Positions 22,801 to 37,800 are shown, counted from the stretch's first letter. The stretch is 64,000 nt of DNA from Tamarix chinensis (GCA_030549775.1 CM060181.1:56219201-56283200); one strand, 5' to 3'. Notes: generated from the sequence alone by a model not told the origin. Program-made: numbers and translations.

Positions 22801-25800
22801 TCTAGTGGTAGCTCCATGTGATCTGAGATCTTTATATAAGAGCTGCGACCAAAACTTTTTGTGGCTTTATGATTACTCATTAAGGATTGGAGCTCCCAAC
22901 AATATACATCTCCTTACTGGTGCCAGTTTATTTCTCTGTCAGTTGTGTAAATGAACTATAGTTATGGGTGTTTTAGTTTATAGAAGTGACCCTCTGATTG
23001 GTTCAGACGAATTGTCGCTGGAGAGTTCGGATTGTGAAGGTTTTTGGTTAGTATTCTAGTATCAAATCTTTTCCCAAAATAGAGAAAGATTAAATAGCAC
23101 ATTTACAAGGATTGTTTCCAACTTGCTTTTGTTTCAAGGATGAGATATTGTGACCTATCAGGTATTACGGCTTTGAATTAATCAACATTGTGGGTCTTTA
23201 CCAGTGTGCTTTTACCTTCCTTTTTTTGGCAGAAGGGTGAGGAGGAGAGTGCTGGAGTTGCACCTTCTTTTGGCTTTATTTTGACCATACTTCTCTGCAC
23301 GTGCAGCTTCTTTTGTTATATTGCGGATGGTGAGTGTGAGTTTGTTCTGTGCTATTACAACACATGATAGAATCACTTGAGGCTCACATGCTAGAAGTGG
23401 GTGTGGTCTGTGGATGTATTGGTTGTCTATGGCAAACCTTGGTGGAATCTAACTTGGCAAGGGTGTGTGTGTTGAAGATATGAATTCCTTCTACATAATG
23501 TGGCTTAGAAAGGTGGTTGTTATCATCCCACATCGATTAAGTATGGGCTTGGTTGATGCTTGATAATATATAAATATATAATCCAATATCCACCTTCCCC
23601 TTACAAGCCAGTTTTAAGGGTAAGTTCTACCTAGTACAATTTTTTAGAGTTGTCTTTTTTGTTTTATTGTTTAGCTGATGCCATTACTAATGGCATGGTA
23701 GAATTGACGGTGACTATGAGAATTTGATTGGTTAGGTTATCAGGTGATAGCACTTGGATCATGAGTGGTTAAATCAATTAAATATATTCGTTTATACTAC
23801 TTTTTATTTTTCTGATTTTGGAGAGTTTTACTACATTGCCTGATGTGAAACTGGCATTCTGGTATAGGTCATGTTGTTTCTGGTGAAATTCTCCTTTCAT
23901 GTATTGATTTTGTCTACAATTCTGGTATTCACTGAAGTGTTCCTGGGTACATTGAGTGGTGGAATGTAATCATTTAAAGGCAAATGTAATTTTTTATTCT
24001 TTGGATCTCGTTAATTTTAGTTCTGTGTTCCAGGATGATTCTGAAACTGTTGCAATGATTAAAGAACTATTAGAGACTCGAATCCGACCGGCAGTGCAGG
24101 ATGATGGTGGGGATATTGAATATCGAGGATTTGACCTGTTAGTTTCTTTGTTCCTGGTGAAAACTATGAAGTGAATTTATCTCATAGTTGTCATTCATTT
24201 TGTGAAATTAAGTTGGAAGGTTTTTTGCTTCTTATTGTTAGGGATACTGGAATTGTCAAGCTGAAAATGCAGGGAGCATGTAGTGGCTGCCCTAGTTCTT
24301 CTGTAACTCTGAAATCGGGCATTGAAAATATGCTGATGCACTATGTACCAGAGGTAAGCTTTATTTTTTTATTTTTTATTTTTTTCGCACTAGACTCAGT
24401 CCCTCCCCTTGCACTTCTCAAAAAATAAGCAAAAATACAATGTTAAGTAGAGTAAGGTTAAGTATTAATCAGAACAAAGCAAAAATGCATATGAGTACAC
24501 ACAACAGAAGTCATCTACCATTGGGTGGACATCTGTTTATGTTATAGGTTTTTTGTACTTGTAGGCATGGTCTCACACGTATGGAGTCAAAATGCATTTT
24601 GCAGGACTTTCCTGGGTTGTTAGTCATTACTGTCTGAGGAAAGGAGTAGCACTTCTTGCTGGTTACTTCACCAGAAAGTTGGTTGTCTAGTGGTTGGCTC
24701 TAGGAAAGATGTGAAGCTGGTTAAAACTTTTACGGTATCTACTGTCTGTGTTTAAAAAGGACACTCTAAGGTGATAGAGGTCTTGGTATGAGGCAAAAGC
24801 ATGAGTCTAGGCAATGTGAAATTTATAAGTGAAAGTATGGCAATCTTGCACTTTATGTCACATTTATTGGATCATAAAGTCACTGCACACGCACAGTAGC
24901 TATGAGCATGACTTTTTGGCACAAAAGTGAAAAGTGTAGGAGCAGGAGTTTCTAAGGGCATCATATATTCTTTTCCATCACATTGAGTAATGATATCATC
25001 AAATATAATGTCTCTAGATGTTCTCATACATTTGTGCCAAAGAGAGCTTGTGATGACATTGTATCAATTACTATCGTGGTGCATTCAAATGAAATATGGA
25101 GTGAAGATAATTAATTAGTCTTAAGTTTTGCATACTTGGGTGCTATGCCTAATGCCTAAGCTTGGAGCTAGCACCAAAACATGTCTCGGACCCTATTGAA
25201 GTTATTTGTCCACGTAAGGTGTTGTAATTTGGTCCATTGAAGCTAGCTGTCCACCCCTTGTGCTTCCACCACATGTACTTGTAGTTCCATCAAGAAACAC
25301 TCTTGAAGAAATGGTTGTTGGTTGATGCACCTACAAGTGTCTTTGATATAGCTTTGTCATGTGCTTAGAGGTTGCTGCCCTAATACTCATGACATAACTA
25401 GATATTCATTAGAAGATGCTAGTCATGTCATGTGCTTAGAGGTTGATGCCCTAATACTCATGACATGACTGGCATCTTCTAATGAATACCATGCTAAGTA
25501 TGCGTAACATTCCAAAATAATAGCACAATAAAGACGTATGGAGGGACCGATGACATAACATTGACATTTGTACACATCGGGTAACAATAGAACACCTATA
25601 TTCATGGATTTATTCACAAGATGCTTGAGAAAGACGTAAGACATGGATTGTCTCAGTGAGGATAATAACTATAAATAATCTTGACAAGACTCTTTTCCGT
25701 AAGCACATTCAACAGTAGGTAGTATTAAATTCCAAGTCCGAGGCTTGTCTCCAATGAGTAAACAAAGGAGGTTGCCTAAACTAAATCCTTGTTTACTACA

Positions 25801-28800
25801 TCATCTTGGTATCCAAAGTTTGACCATCAATGAGGGACCAAAGGATCCTCCAAAATTGTAGGACAAATCTAGAAACTTAGGAAGATACCATTGAAAAAGG
25901 TAGTATGTTTGATGAACTAATCAAAAGACATGTTATGGGCACTTTTTGTATGAAGATTGAGACTGTGAAGTTTAGTCTCTTTTTGATCTTAAGAATTATT
26001 ATTTTGTTATGTCTAGTATGTTTAGTTAATTAGTGCTTATGACACAAGACTTGGTGTGGTAAGTTATCTTTCATTAGTGTGATTATTTTTGGTGTTTAGT
26101 ATTATTATTACAATTAAGACTAAGATATTATTATTAGGAGTATTATAATTATGATTGTTATGGGATAGTTATCTATAGATTGAGTGACAAGTATCTTTAA
26201 TTTATAATTAAGATATTACAAGTCTTAGTTATCTCATGCTTGTAAACCTTATAAATATTTTTTAGTTTTATTTAAATTTATATATACTAATAATGAATTG
26301 GAGAATTAACAATCGGTTGGTCTCCTAGCCATCTTAAACTACTATCTCTATCTTTTCTCGTGTTGTGTACCTTCCCCACACCACCACCTTCATTTGCGGC
26401 CCCTTCTACACAGGAGGTTGTGGTGAATTTTCCTCCCTAGCTAGGTTGTTTGTGGAAGCAAGACATTGTTTGCTAAAGATAGTTATAGAATGTGCAATCT
26501 ATTCTTGAACCTGCACTTGCTGTGTTGCACCTGCAAAACGCTTATGGACTTAATAGCCTAAGCTCTATTTCTCACCTGCAAGCCCTAGCAAATAACATAC
26601 AAATGACAACAACTAAAATGCATGATGGGAACTCTACAAAGGTATAAAGAATCAAGGAACTATGGATTGCAAACCTTGAACTTTTATTACTAACATCAAT
26701 TTCAAGAAACTCTGTTAAGTCTAGCAATAGAGAACAATGCTAATCAACTGAAAAAATGATCAGAACAACAAGATAGGGGAGAATAAGAGGGCGTGCGTGA
26801 GTGAGATATCTTCAATGAGCTCCAGGAATTCAAGGACCTGGCTCCTCCCCATACACCCTAATATTCTTGATGCCCCTCCTCTCTCCTTGATTTCCCTTCT
26901 TATACCCCCTCCTAGTAACTAACAAGCTAACTCCTCCTTTAATAGATTGACGACATGACATATTAGAGAATAAATGAGAAAAGACTCCACTGACCCTAGG
27001 TAACAGAATGAAATAAAATATACTCCTTAGCCCTGACTCAGTCCCATTTAACCCACCCCTGCTACTTGTTCCTCCTTACGTAAGTGTATCACACCAAGGG
27101 TCTATCAGCACTCCCCTACTGGACTTTCACCTTGTCCTCAAGGTGAAATTCAGGAAATTGGTTGGCGATGACCTCCAATTTTTCCTAAGAAGCTTCGAAA
27201 CTGGGCATGTCCTTCCACTTGATTAAAACCTCCAAAGCTCCCATGAGTCATAGCGAGAGTCTAGGACTGATTCAGGTTGCACCTTCCATTCCAACTCTTC
27301 AATCAGGGTAGGGGGAAAGGGATGCATGCATTTGTTAATTCCAACAGTTGGCCGGAGCATTGAGACATGGAATACTGGATGAATGGGTACATCTGCAGGC
27401 AATTCGAACTGGTAGGCTACTTTCCCAATCCTCGCGAGCACCTTATAAGGTCCAAAGTATCAGGGAGAGAGTTTCTCATTCAACCATTTAGCTAGGGACT
27501 TGTGGTGATAGGGTTTTAGCTCCACAAACACCCAAGCCCCTTCCTCAAATTCCAGCCCCCTACATCGCTTGTCCGCTAATTGTTTCATGTGCTGCTGTGC
27601 TGCGTTAAGTTGGTCTTTCAAGTCCTGCAAAACTTGGTCTTGTTGTTGCAAGCTTGTATCCACTACTGCCAATTGAGACTCCCCTGGGTCATACCGCAGA
27701 AGCAAAGGTGGCGCCTGGCCATACACCGTAGGAAAAGGAGTGGTTTTAATGGCGGTATGAAAGGAGGTATTGTACCAATATTCCGCCTATGGCAACCATT
27801 GCACCCAATTCTTAGGCTTCCCTCCGGCAAAGCAACGTAAGTAGGTCTCAATGCATTGATTCACGACCTCTGTCTGCCCATCTGATTGTGGGTGATAGGA
27901 GGAGCTATGGCACAACGAGGTTCCCTACAACTTGAAGACCTCCTTCTAAAAAATTGCTTACAAAGATTTTATCACGGTTGGTGACCATCGATCGTGGAAT
28001 TCCATGGAACCTCACAATCTCTATAACAAGGACAACAACCACGCCTTGAGCATTGAAGGGGGTGTTTCATGGGTATGAAGTGTGCGTACTTAGAGAGACG
28101 GTCCACCACTACTAGCAGCCCATTATAACCCTCTGACTTTGGTAAACCTTCCACAAAATTAAGTGAGATATCTTCCCATATATTATTTGGGATGGGAAGA
28201 GGTTGCAACAGGCCTGGGGTGGAAAGAGTGAGGTGTTTATTTTGCTAACAAACAGTACAGGCCTCAACAGATTGTTGAATTCTACGGCACATTCTTTGCT
28301 AATAAACGTCTCTAGTCAACCTTTTGTAGGTCTTCAATACCCTTGAATGTCCCCCCCTACTGCCATGAAACCCATTGAGTAGCTGTGGTATATACAGGGA
28401 GTTCGCTAGAATTACTATCCTTCCCTTATACATGAGGGTACCAGTATGCAAATGATAGCCGTTAATTTCTCCTCCTTGGGCTTTCAATTGCTTTTGGATC
28501 TGGCTTAGTTTTGGATCTTTGGAAATCTCAGCTTGTAAGGCCTGCTAATTGCCCACAGTCACCACTAATATTGCTGCAAATTCCAATGCCTCCTTATGCG
28601 TAGAGAGGGCATTTGCCACTTTATTTTCTAGCCCTGATTTATACTCAATCCTGAAGTTGTAACTCCACAATTTAGTTATCCAGCGCTGATGTTCCTCCGG
28701 CAAAACTCGTTGCTCCAACAAGAACTTTAAACTTATTTGATCAGTGTGTACTACAAACTGTTGTCCAAGAAGATAATGTCTCCATCTTTGGACCGCCAGT

Positions 28801-31800
28801 ACAACTACCATCAACTCCTTCTCATATATTAACTTTAGGCATGCCCTTGTACCCAACACTTGACTATAATAAGCCACTGGTCTGTTGCCCTACATCACTA
28901 GAGCCCCAATGCCTACATTAGAAGCATCGGTGTCCGCCACAAATGGTTGAGAAAAATCAGGGGGAGCAAGAACAGGTGCTAAGGCCATTGCTCTTTTAAG
29001 TAACTTGAAAGCAGATTGGGCCTCTTCATTCCATTCGAACTGATTTTTGTTGAGTTGGGTCTATAACAGGGTTACTATATGTCCATACTAGTGTATAAAT
29101 TTCTGGTAGTAACCCATTAGTCCCAAAAATCTACGTATTCTTAGGAATAGGCCAGCTTATCATAGCCTCAATTTTGATAAGGTCTGCTGCCACCCTCTCT
29201 TTGGACACAATATGCCCCAATTATTCAAGCCGAGATTGGCCAGACAAACTTTTCTTCCAATTGGCACACAACCATAGCACCACCCACTTTGAATTTCATG
29301 GTTAATTGTTTCCAGTTTACTTGCATCTCACCTATTTTTTCCAACCAATGCATCCCCAAGATAATGTCAGCACTGACTAATTCCAAAGGTAAGTAGTCCT
29401 CTACCACCAAGAAAATTTGGAGTTTCAATCGAACCGGCTTGCACACCCCCTCAGATTTAATTGCATTCCTTGTTCCCAGTAGAACCCCATACTCAGTCAT
29501 TAGAGATCTTGGCAGTTGAAGTTTTCGCACCACATCCAAGGTAATAAAATTGTGAGTTGCCCCACAATCAATCAATACCATAACCTCTGCCGTGCCTACC
29601 TCCCCCTTAAGTTTCATGGTCCTCAAAGAAGACAAGCCGATTATCGAATTTAGAGAAAGTTCCACAGACCCAATAACTTCTTCGAATGTTTCTTCGACCT
29701 CCTCTTCTTTCATGTCTTCCAATTCATCACCCTCCTGAGAATCGTCAACTAGTAGCGGTTGTAATAAGTGGTTCTTGCATACATGAGTAGGTGAGTGGCG
29801 TTTGTTACATCTGAAACAAAGGCCCTTATCCCTTCAGCGCTGGAGCTTGGTATTGGTGAGCTTGCAAAAATTAGGGTTGTGTCGATCAGTGTTAATTTCC
29901 CTAATCCCTTGGTGATGAGCGATGAAAGGGGTAGAAGTGGGGGAAGAGGGTATGACACCGTTTCTCTAGACTGATTGGGTGGGCTTATGGAGAGTAGGTT
30001 TGGAGCTGACCTGTTGACCCACGGAAAATTTGGTGTTACCTGATCCAGCACTCCAGACCCGACCAGCTTGCAGAACCCTGTTTTTATCTTCCACCATCTG
30101 GGCTGCCATCATGATCTCCCTGAACCCAATGGGCCTCATCATCCTTACCTCTGCTCGGATCTCTGGATGTAACCTATTAAGGAAGGTACTATCCAAGACC
30201 TCACCGAATAGGCGACTGAGTAGCGGTGATGCCAGTTGCTCAAAATTCTCAAAGAACTCAGCCACCGTGCCCTCTTGCCAAGTGGCTAAAAATTTCTCAC
30301 ATAGAGACCCTTCTTGTTGCAAATGGAATCTCATCAAGAGGATCTCTTTAAATCTAGCCTAGGAATTAAACTTATGGATTTTTTCAGTGTAGTGGAACCA
30401 GGCTAAGGCCCTTCCTTCCATAGCTATGGCTGCCGCTTCCATTCTCTCAGCTTCCCCCATGCGGTTCAATTGAAAATACCTTTCTGCCCTGAAAATCCAA
30501 CCATCCGGGTCCTCACCATTAATACTGGGAAGCTCCAGCTGACGAATTGCACCAATGGCAGAATTCTTAATATGGTATCGACTCAGTTCGTTGGGAGTCG
30601 GCAATAAATGAAGCCGATGGTGCACCAATGGGTGGAGGTGAGAATTCTGCAAAGTCGACCTCCTTTTGTTTCCTTGGATTCTTGGAGGATGACTTCTCTC
30701 TCTCTCCTTTGTCATCATCTGCTCAAATTGCTTCATCATCGCCCCCATAGTTTCTTTCATCCCTTCTTCCATGGCTGATCTCATTGCTGCCGTTTCCTCC
30801 TGCCAACTCAACTGCATTACCTCTACCTTCTCTTCTAGAGCATCTATCTTCTTTTGATTTTGAGTCATGTTCACGCTTCTTGGTTTCCTCATCTTCCAGA
30901 AGCTCAGATACCATATATGTTAAGTCTAGCAACATAGAACAATGCTAATCAACTGAAAAAATGATCAGAACAGCAAGATAGGGGAGAATAAGGGGGCGTG
31001 AGTGAGTTATCTTCAATGAGCTCGAAGAATTCGAGGACCTGGCTCATCCCCATACACCCCCAATATTCTCGATGCCCCTCCTCTCTCCCTGATTTCCCTT
31101 CTTATACCCCCTTCCTAGTAACTAACAAGTTGACTCCTCCTTTAACAGAATGATGATATAACAGATTAGATAATAAATGATAAAAGACTCCACTAACCCT
31201 ATGAAATAGAATGAAATAAAATATACTCCTTAGCCTTGACTTAGTCCCATTTAACCCACCCCTGCTACTTATTCCTCCTCACATAAGTGTATCACACCAA
31301 TGGTCTATCTCACTGACCTTATGTTTTTGCTCCCAAAAAACAAACAACTTCATTTTTGACTTTCTCGATCCATTAAGAAGTCTCTGCTCTCGATCAATGT
31401 TTTCCCTCTAGAACTCTCCATGAGAACCACCTGGATCTAGATTTATAAGAATTCTCTCCTAATTCTTGACCTTTATGTCTGGGCTCAATGCTTATGTCTA
31501 ATGCTATACAAAAGACTCCCTTATATGGGTCGAGAAGGTCCTAAACAAATATAGAAATGATGAAACATGAATGAAATTGAACTTAAAATGAAGGTGACAA
31601 AGAACCTAGGATGAATAAGGGGCATGGTGGGGTCGTATTGGTTAACATGACACCCCATGTACACTGTTTTCTCTGTTTTCTTTGTTTATCGTTCTTTTTT
31701 GACATAAACATGTTCCTTGGCACCCTCAATCTGTGTAGCCCTCAAAGACTCCTACTCTTCCTTTGTCCACCGTTCGAAATCCTGTTTAGCCTAAGCGCAT

Positions 31801-34800
31801 TTGTCTTGAATTCCAATAGAGGCCTCCCGCCAACTCTTCTTCTCTTTATACACTCTCATAACCTCTATCCTCTTAATCTCTTACATTCTAAGCCTCTTGA
31901 ATCATGGGTTATAAGTGCAAGGGCAATGAAGGCTCCGTTCTAAGGTCTAGTTAACCTTTAAGAGAAAAAGAGTGAGCGATGGTGGGATCTAAATTGTGGG
32001 AACATAAGAAGGCATGGGTAGCTTTGAAAGGCTTACTACATGGAATTAACTATTGACCATGACAATGATCATATTTTGTCCCCTAAAAATCTTAAGAATA
32101 CTTACAATGAAATTTATACCGATATACTTCATTGACGCATGATAGACAAGCAAATGAGTATATAAACATGTATTTTTTATCTAGGTTTGAGCAGCTGATA
32201 GCTACGACATTGGGCTACGACTCGCATCCTGTTGCGAAGAAGGTCTCACTTCTTGTTGCTAAGGCCATTAGAGCTGATCACGTACCGATGTGATGGTGTG
32301 ATCTGTACTAGATTGACCAACAAGGTTATTTGCATGCAATTCTCAAATAATAAAGTGTGCGTAAAGATTGGGGTAAGGAATGTTGAGAAGCCTTAAAATT
32401 TTACCCATCATTATGCGGTTACCACTTAAGATTTCTTTGAAGCGTGTGCACCAGCCCATAATTGGGCTGAACTGGACTGGGCTGAATCAAGTTAATCACC
32501 AGAAATTTTCCAATATTCTTAAATAACCGGTCTTAGATCGGTTAGGAATGGAATCTGCAAACATGTGTATAATTTTAGTAAATTTTTTAAGATATTCTAG
32601 GTTGGGTTAGAAGATCGGGCTGACTTTGACCAGTTTGGATAAAATTGTAATTTGGATATGGATCAGTTTTTATGCTCTCGGACCAAAGATTAGACCAAAA
32701 CAGATATAATTAGTTCGATCCTGGATAAAAAATCGGAATAACTAGCTGCTTCGGTCCTAATTTCTAGTTTGGACTTATAAATCTCCATTTTTCGCTACTA
32801 GAAAATTTCATTCTAACAAGAAATGGAGATTGTTACCACTACATCTAACTAACTTGGAGGTAGGGGTGTACATGCCTAACCTAGGTTAGACTTAAGGCTA
32901 AAATCACAACCAATTTCAAACTTAACGGAGGCATGAAGCTCAAAAACATCACCAACAAAATATAATACAACTGCTTAAGAGTGTTAACTGTACAAAGACA
33001 AATACAAGAGATCCCAAGGGGTAAGTACTCCAGAAAATGCTATTCTCAAGGCCAATTCCTTGACTCAACAATCAAACACTAAATGTCAATGACTCGCAGA
33101 AGGGATGACATAACACATGACCCATTCAATCATTGTAGTATCTGTACGGGTCAAGTTCTAAGTTAATCAAAACTACCTAACACATAGAGGTTATATGACA
33201 TATAGAATTATGGTAAGCATTGACACACAATTATCACTTTTAGAAATACATGCCAACATATACTATACCACCCCTATGAGAAGGGATGTGATACATCTCA
33301 TATAAGGACATATATTATAAAACTCATGAATTACATCTTGAAGGAACTATACAACATCAACAATAAAATTAGGAGAATAAAGGCCACCCAAGGCACTTCT
33401 ATCATCATATCACACTTTAATATACTCTAAGACCAAATTCAAAATTCCATTTATTATATTTCCAAGGTTGAGATCACATTGATCCGAGCGACTACACTAA
33501 CTCTTTACTATGAACACAAGTTAATAGAATACAATGATGATGCATGTGGTTTGAATATTTTAAGGGGGCTTTGCAAGGAATACCTCATCTACCATACACT
33601 TGATTCTACATGTGATGGAGCACAATCATAACATGAGGACGACTTGTCCACCATGCATGGTTATTGATGCTAATGGGCTTGTACATGGATTTCCAACGTC
33701 TACCACACTTGGATATCGGCACCATGGTGCACATAACAATATAAGGATGGCCTGGTTACCACACATGGATAATATAACAAGGAGATTTTACAAGGATGAT
33801 CGATCCATCACATTTAGAAATATATGCCATTGGGCACATCAACCACATAAGAGAAAGACACCCCGTCGTTATTCCATCATTACACATAAACCACAATCAG
33901 GATAATGCAAAGGGCATACCTTACCCACTGCACATGGATAAAAGTCATAACTCAAAACCAAGAAACAGAACATCATGTCCACTGTACATGGCCTTCTCGC
34001 CAAGGATCAACAAGGGAGCCATCCCGGTAAAGGAATCTCTCATACTCATCTTGGCAAATGAATATTCTGGTATAACCATATTGGCAAGGAGTACACTTGA
34101 TACATTTCAAATTGTTTTTGATAAACCAATTGAAGCAAATATTAACTTGGAATCTATTAGTTTCATCAAAATAGTTTTGCAGATTAAGGTTTAAACTAAA
34201 TCGTCAAACCGGCATCGGAGAATATGTCCAAATTGGTTGTGCATGAATGCAATTAGATAGATATTAAACCAATTCAACTAGTTAATTGAAGAAAAATCCA
34301 ACAAATGATTTTCTAATTTCATTGAACTCAGTTCGGAGATTAGGGTTTTCAATTTGAAATAGAAATCATAGGCTTAAGCTAATTAATTATAAATTATGGT
34401 GTTAAAATGTAATTAGGATCAATTTAAACAAGTCCGTACATTCAATTAAGTAAAAACAATCATACAAATAGACACAATCTAAAGTGTTTTGTTATGCCAA
34501 TTGATAAAAAGAGCTAAAAAATTCGGATTTGCAACCTATCCAGATTTGCAAACCAAATTTTAGAACAACCAAACCAAAAAAAACAATCGATCCAAATTGA
34601 AAGATAAAGCAGCTACAAATGTATCTTGTCAATTAGTTTGGCTTAATAGGAACCAAATCACTTTCAATGGTCAACATCTAAGAGGAGTTCACTAGCTACC
34701 TGTCATGGAGAAACTCTGATTTGTGAATGAAACCTCAAATGGGATATAGTAATGAATAGATTAGCTACTAAAAAAATCAATTTAACAATTGTAGTGTTAT

Positions 34801-37800
34801 CCGGACCATTTTACACGTATCTGGACAATTTTACACATAATGAGTCATTTTGATGCTTCTGATATAACATAGAACACTATTTTATTGAATAATTATATAA
34901 AAATGATCAATAGAGCATATTTTGAAGTGAAAATGAAAATTCACTTTACGACGACTATGACACATAATTTATCACTTACAATGCTCCAATATTGCGACAA
35001 CGTGACTGTAATTTTAGTGCATGGTTGCAAGACTGCAAGTTGTGAAGATAAAAGATTGGATAGAGGGAGAAGAAGAGAATGTCATGCTTTTTTTTTTAAT
35101 TTTTTTTAATAAATGTAACATAAAGCTATTTTCCTTTTAAAATACAAAATAAGTCAATTTTAGCTTAAATTTTTAAATGAATTTAAATTATATTTTTCAA
35201 CTAAAATTTATTAAACGGAAATAGTTTTATAAAGGTAAAAAGGTGAAAATTGTCATAACAGCCTTCTTTCAAGAAAACATATTAAATGAACTTAAAAAAT
35301 CATAAAAATTCATGGCAATCCTCAAAATAATATTCTAAATTCAAATATAAAGTTTTGTGAATTTATGATAAGAATATATACAAAATTACTCAACAATATT
35401 TACATTTTTTGTAATGTTGCAATTGAGAGCCAGCACCATCTTTTCTTTAAATGTACGCTTTTGAAGGCTGTTTGGCTGTCTCAGCTGTATAAAATGGGAT
35501 GCAACCAGCAGATTTCAAACTGGCATAGCATTGTTCTATGGGCAACACTAGGAGGCCGTGGCCCCCATATCAGGAAAAGGGTTATACGAGTCTTGGTGGC
35601 TGCTTCTATCTATCACATTTGGAGAGAGGAATAGAAGAGTCTTCCTTAATGATCAGCAAAATGCTATAATTTCAGATTTAGGGACAGGTTATTGCTGATA
35701 TGACTCTGAGTTTTACTAAATTCTAAAATTGTAAATCTTACCACAAACTCATGGGTTTTGTTGATGCTTTGGCCTAGCTTAGTTTGGATATCTGCTAGTT
35801 GTTTTATTTTGAGAATTGTAAGATTGTTATATGCCTGATTTTCCAGTTTTGGAAGTAATATAATTACATTACTTACCCAAAAAAAGAAAAAGAGGGGGGG
35901 GGGGTCAAGTCTTAAAGAACAATTCAAAATATATAGCTACAGTATTCCAAAATTCATGAAAATTTCCAATTGAATATTTAAAATGATTTTGAACTTAAAA
36001 ATGTTATTAGAAAAAATATTTGATGAGCATTTAAAATTTTAGTCAAGAACCTTACCCAAAAAAATATGGAAATGACAAAAGGGTGCATCCAAGCACTAAA
36101 CGAAAAACTTATTATGAAAAACACTTTGTATAGCATTAAAAACTATTATATAACATAAAGTAATGTTTAGAGTTGAACTATGTTCATTGGCTAAAAAGAG
36201 CTTAAATATCTTTACGGAATTAAAATCCTATATAGAGTTTTATAAAAATCCAGTGAAGCTTTTAAAACTTAATGGTTTTATTTCATTATTGATACCTAAA
36301 TATATGGCATGACACACACACGCACTCTCTCTCTCTCTCTCTCAAATAGAATAATTTAGAAATTTCCAAGGCTAAAGTCATATAAAATAATAATTTTTTC
36401 TTTAAAATAATCTAACTTAGTCAAAATTTGTTTAGGAAAGAAAATTGAAAATTATGTTTTTGAATCTGTTGAAGAAAGATAATTTTAAACGAAAATCGAT
36501 GTCATATAAATTTAATAAAAATCATAGTCATAAGTAAAATAGTTAAATTATAACCTTTCTAAAGACAGAAATAAAAGTGAATATATAGTTCATGGGTGTC
36601 ATTTGATGGAATTAATATTTTTACTATAAAGGGTCTTTTGACTTAGAAAATTAGAGAAATGTTATTCATTTCATTCTTCAAATTGAAAATACCATTTTTC
36701 AAAGATTTGGAAGTATGTAAATGAATTTCAAAGATTTAACGAATGGATCTTCATAGAGATTATAAATATGAACGATAAAAAAACTAAATTAAATATTTTC
36801 AAACATTGTAATTTAAATAAGATAAATCACTCTTCATTAAATAAGAATTGAATTACGTAAATCAAAACTAGTATTTTGTGAAAATTAGGTATTCAAATTA
36901 TGGGGTATTAAAAGCTAGTTGTTGCATGCCCCTACTTCCTCCTTGTAGGTATAGCCAAATTCATTCTAAGATGGCCACAAATATAAAAAAAATTCTTTAA
37001 AGCATATTAGCATGCCTATAAGTTCATGGTTATCTTTATTTAGAAGAGGCTAGTACAATGGACTATGAATTTCAATGAGGATTAATTGGATTTGGTAAGG
37101 GGATGTGGGGTTTGGGATTTAGAGATGAGGAATAAATTTCAAATTTGAGGAGAGAATAGATGGAGCATGTAATGAGAGACAATAGATGGGAATGGAAGAG
37201 GATTTTAGAAATGATGTTTATAAAGTAAGGTTAGGATTTGATTGGTTGGGCAAGGGTTAGGTTAGTTGGACTTAGATTTAAATTTGGATGTCTTAAGTTG
37301 GATATGATATTATATTTATCTAAAAAGATATGACACTTATTTATAGTAAAAGGAGTGATAATATTATATTTATTCTAAAAAAATACTTATTTAATTCTAA
37401 AACTAGTCATTATATTATATTATATTATTTATGTTTTTATCATATTTATTGAATATGTTAAACCATTGTTTGAACATGGTTTAAATTTATAATCAAGGCA
37501 ATGCTTAAGGTAAAAAGTGTACTTACCTTTATTAACTTGAGCCTTCTAGCATACTTCTTGGGAAATTCTATCTTGAAGATCAAGTGTTCTAAATCTATAA
37601 TGTCAAAGTAGATAACAAAGTCTTGAGGTAAGAGGTGATATCACCTGGAGGGATTCAACCGCAACATGTAGTTTTTTGAGATGAATGGGGTACTTCTATT
37701 TTGGAGCGTTGAGTTTGTCGCTAAAGAATATATAGATGTCCTTGCCATGGTACATCTCCTATCCCTTTGAATCACAAACATCATAGACTTGCCGAAAAGG

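Larger units (their letters stand above)
26713..31310 (-). mobile_element. Defective Reina-like Ty3/gypsy element inserted antisense in NFU intron 5
   Basis: It has two LTRs (26713-27107 and 30918-31310) with TG/CA-type ends, a PPT next to the 3' LTR, a tRNA-iMet PBS next to the 5' LTR, and in the reading direction gag, protease, RT thumb, RNase H, integrase and integrase C-terminus. The 4.6 kb length and sub-400-bp LTRs fit the Reina chromovirus clade, but the RT palm is missing and frames are broken, so it cannot be autonomous. I count about 33 substitutions between the LTRs over about 390 aligned positions (roughly 8%), by eye. The 5-bp flanks (AACTC and CACTG) match at only 3 positions. 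It came from an older insertion, not a recent one. Confidence 0.92.

Noticed and set aside
24354..24428. Frame continuing past exon 5 as the natural protein end
   Set aside because: It runs through a good GTAAGC donor into a T-rich intron and ends in sequence unlike any NFU; exon 6 at 40333 fits the family.
33600..34194. Overlapping plus-strand frames of 101 and 132 codons
   Set aside because: They fall in the antisense LTR, over its repeated CCATGCATGG/TACATGG units; no protein motif.
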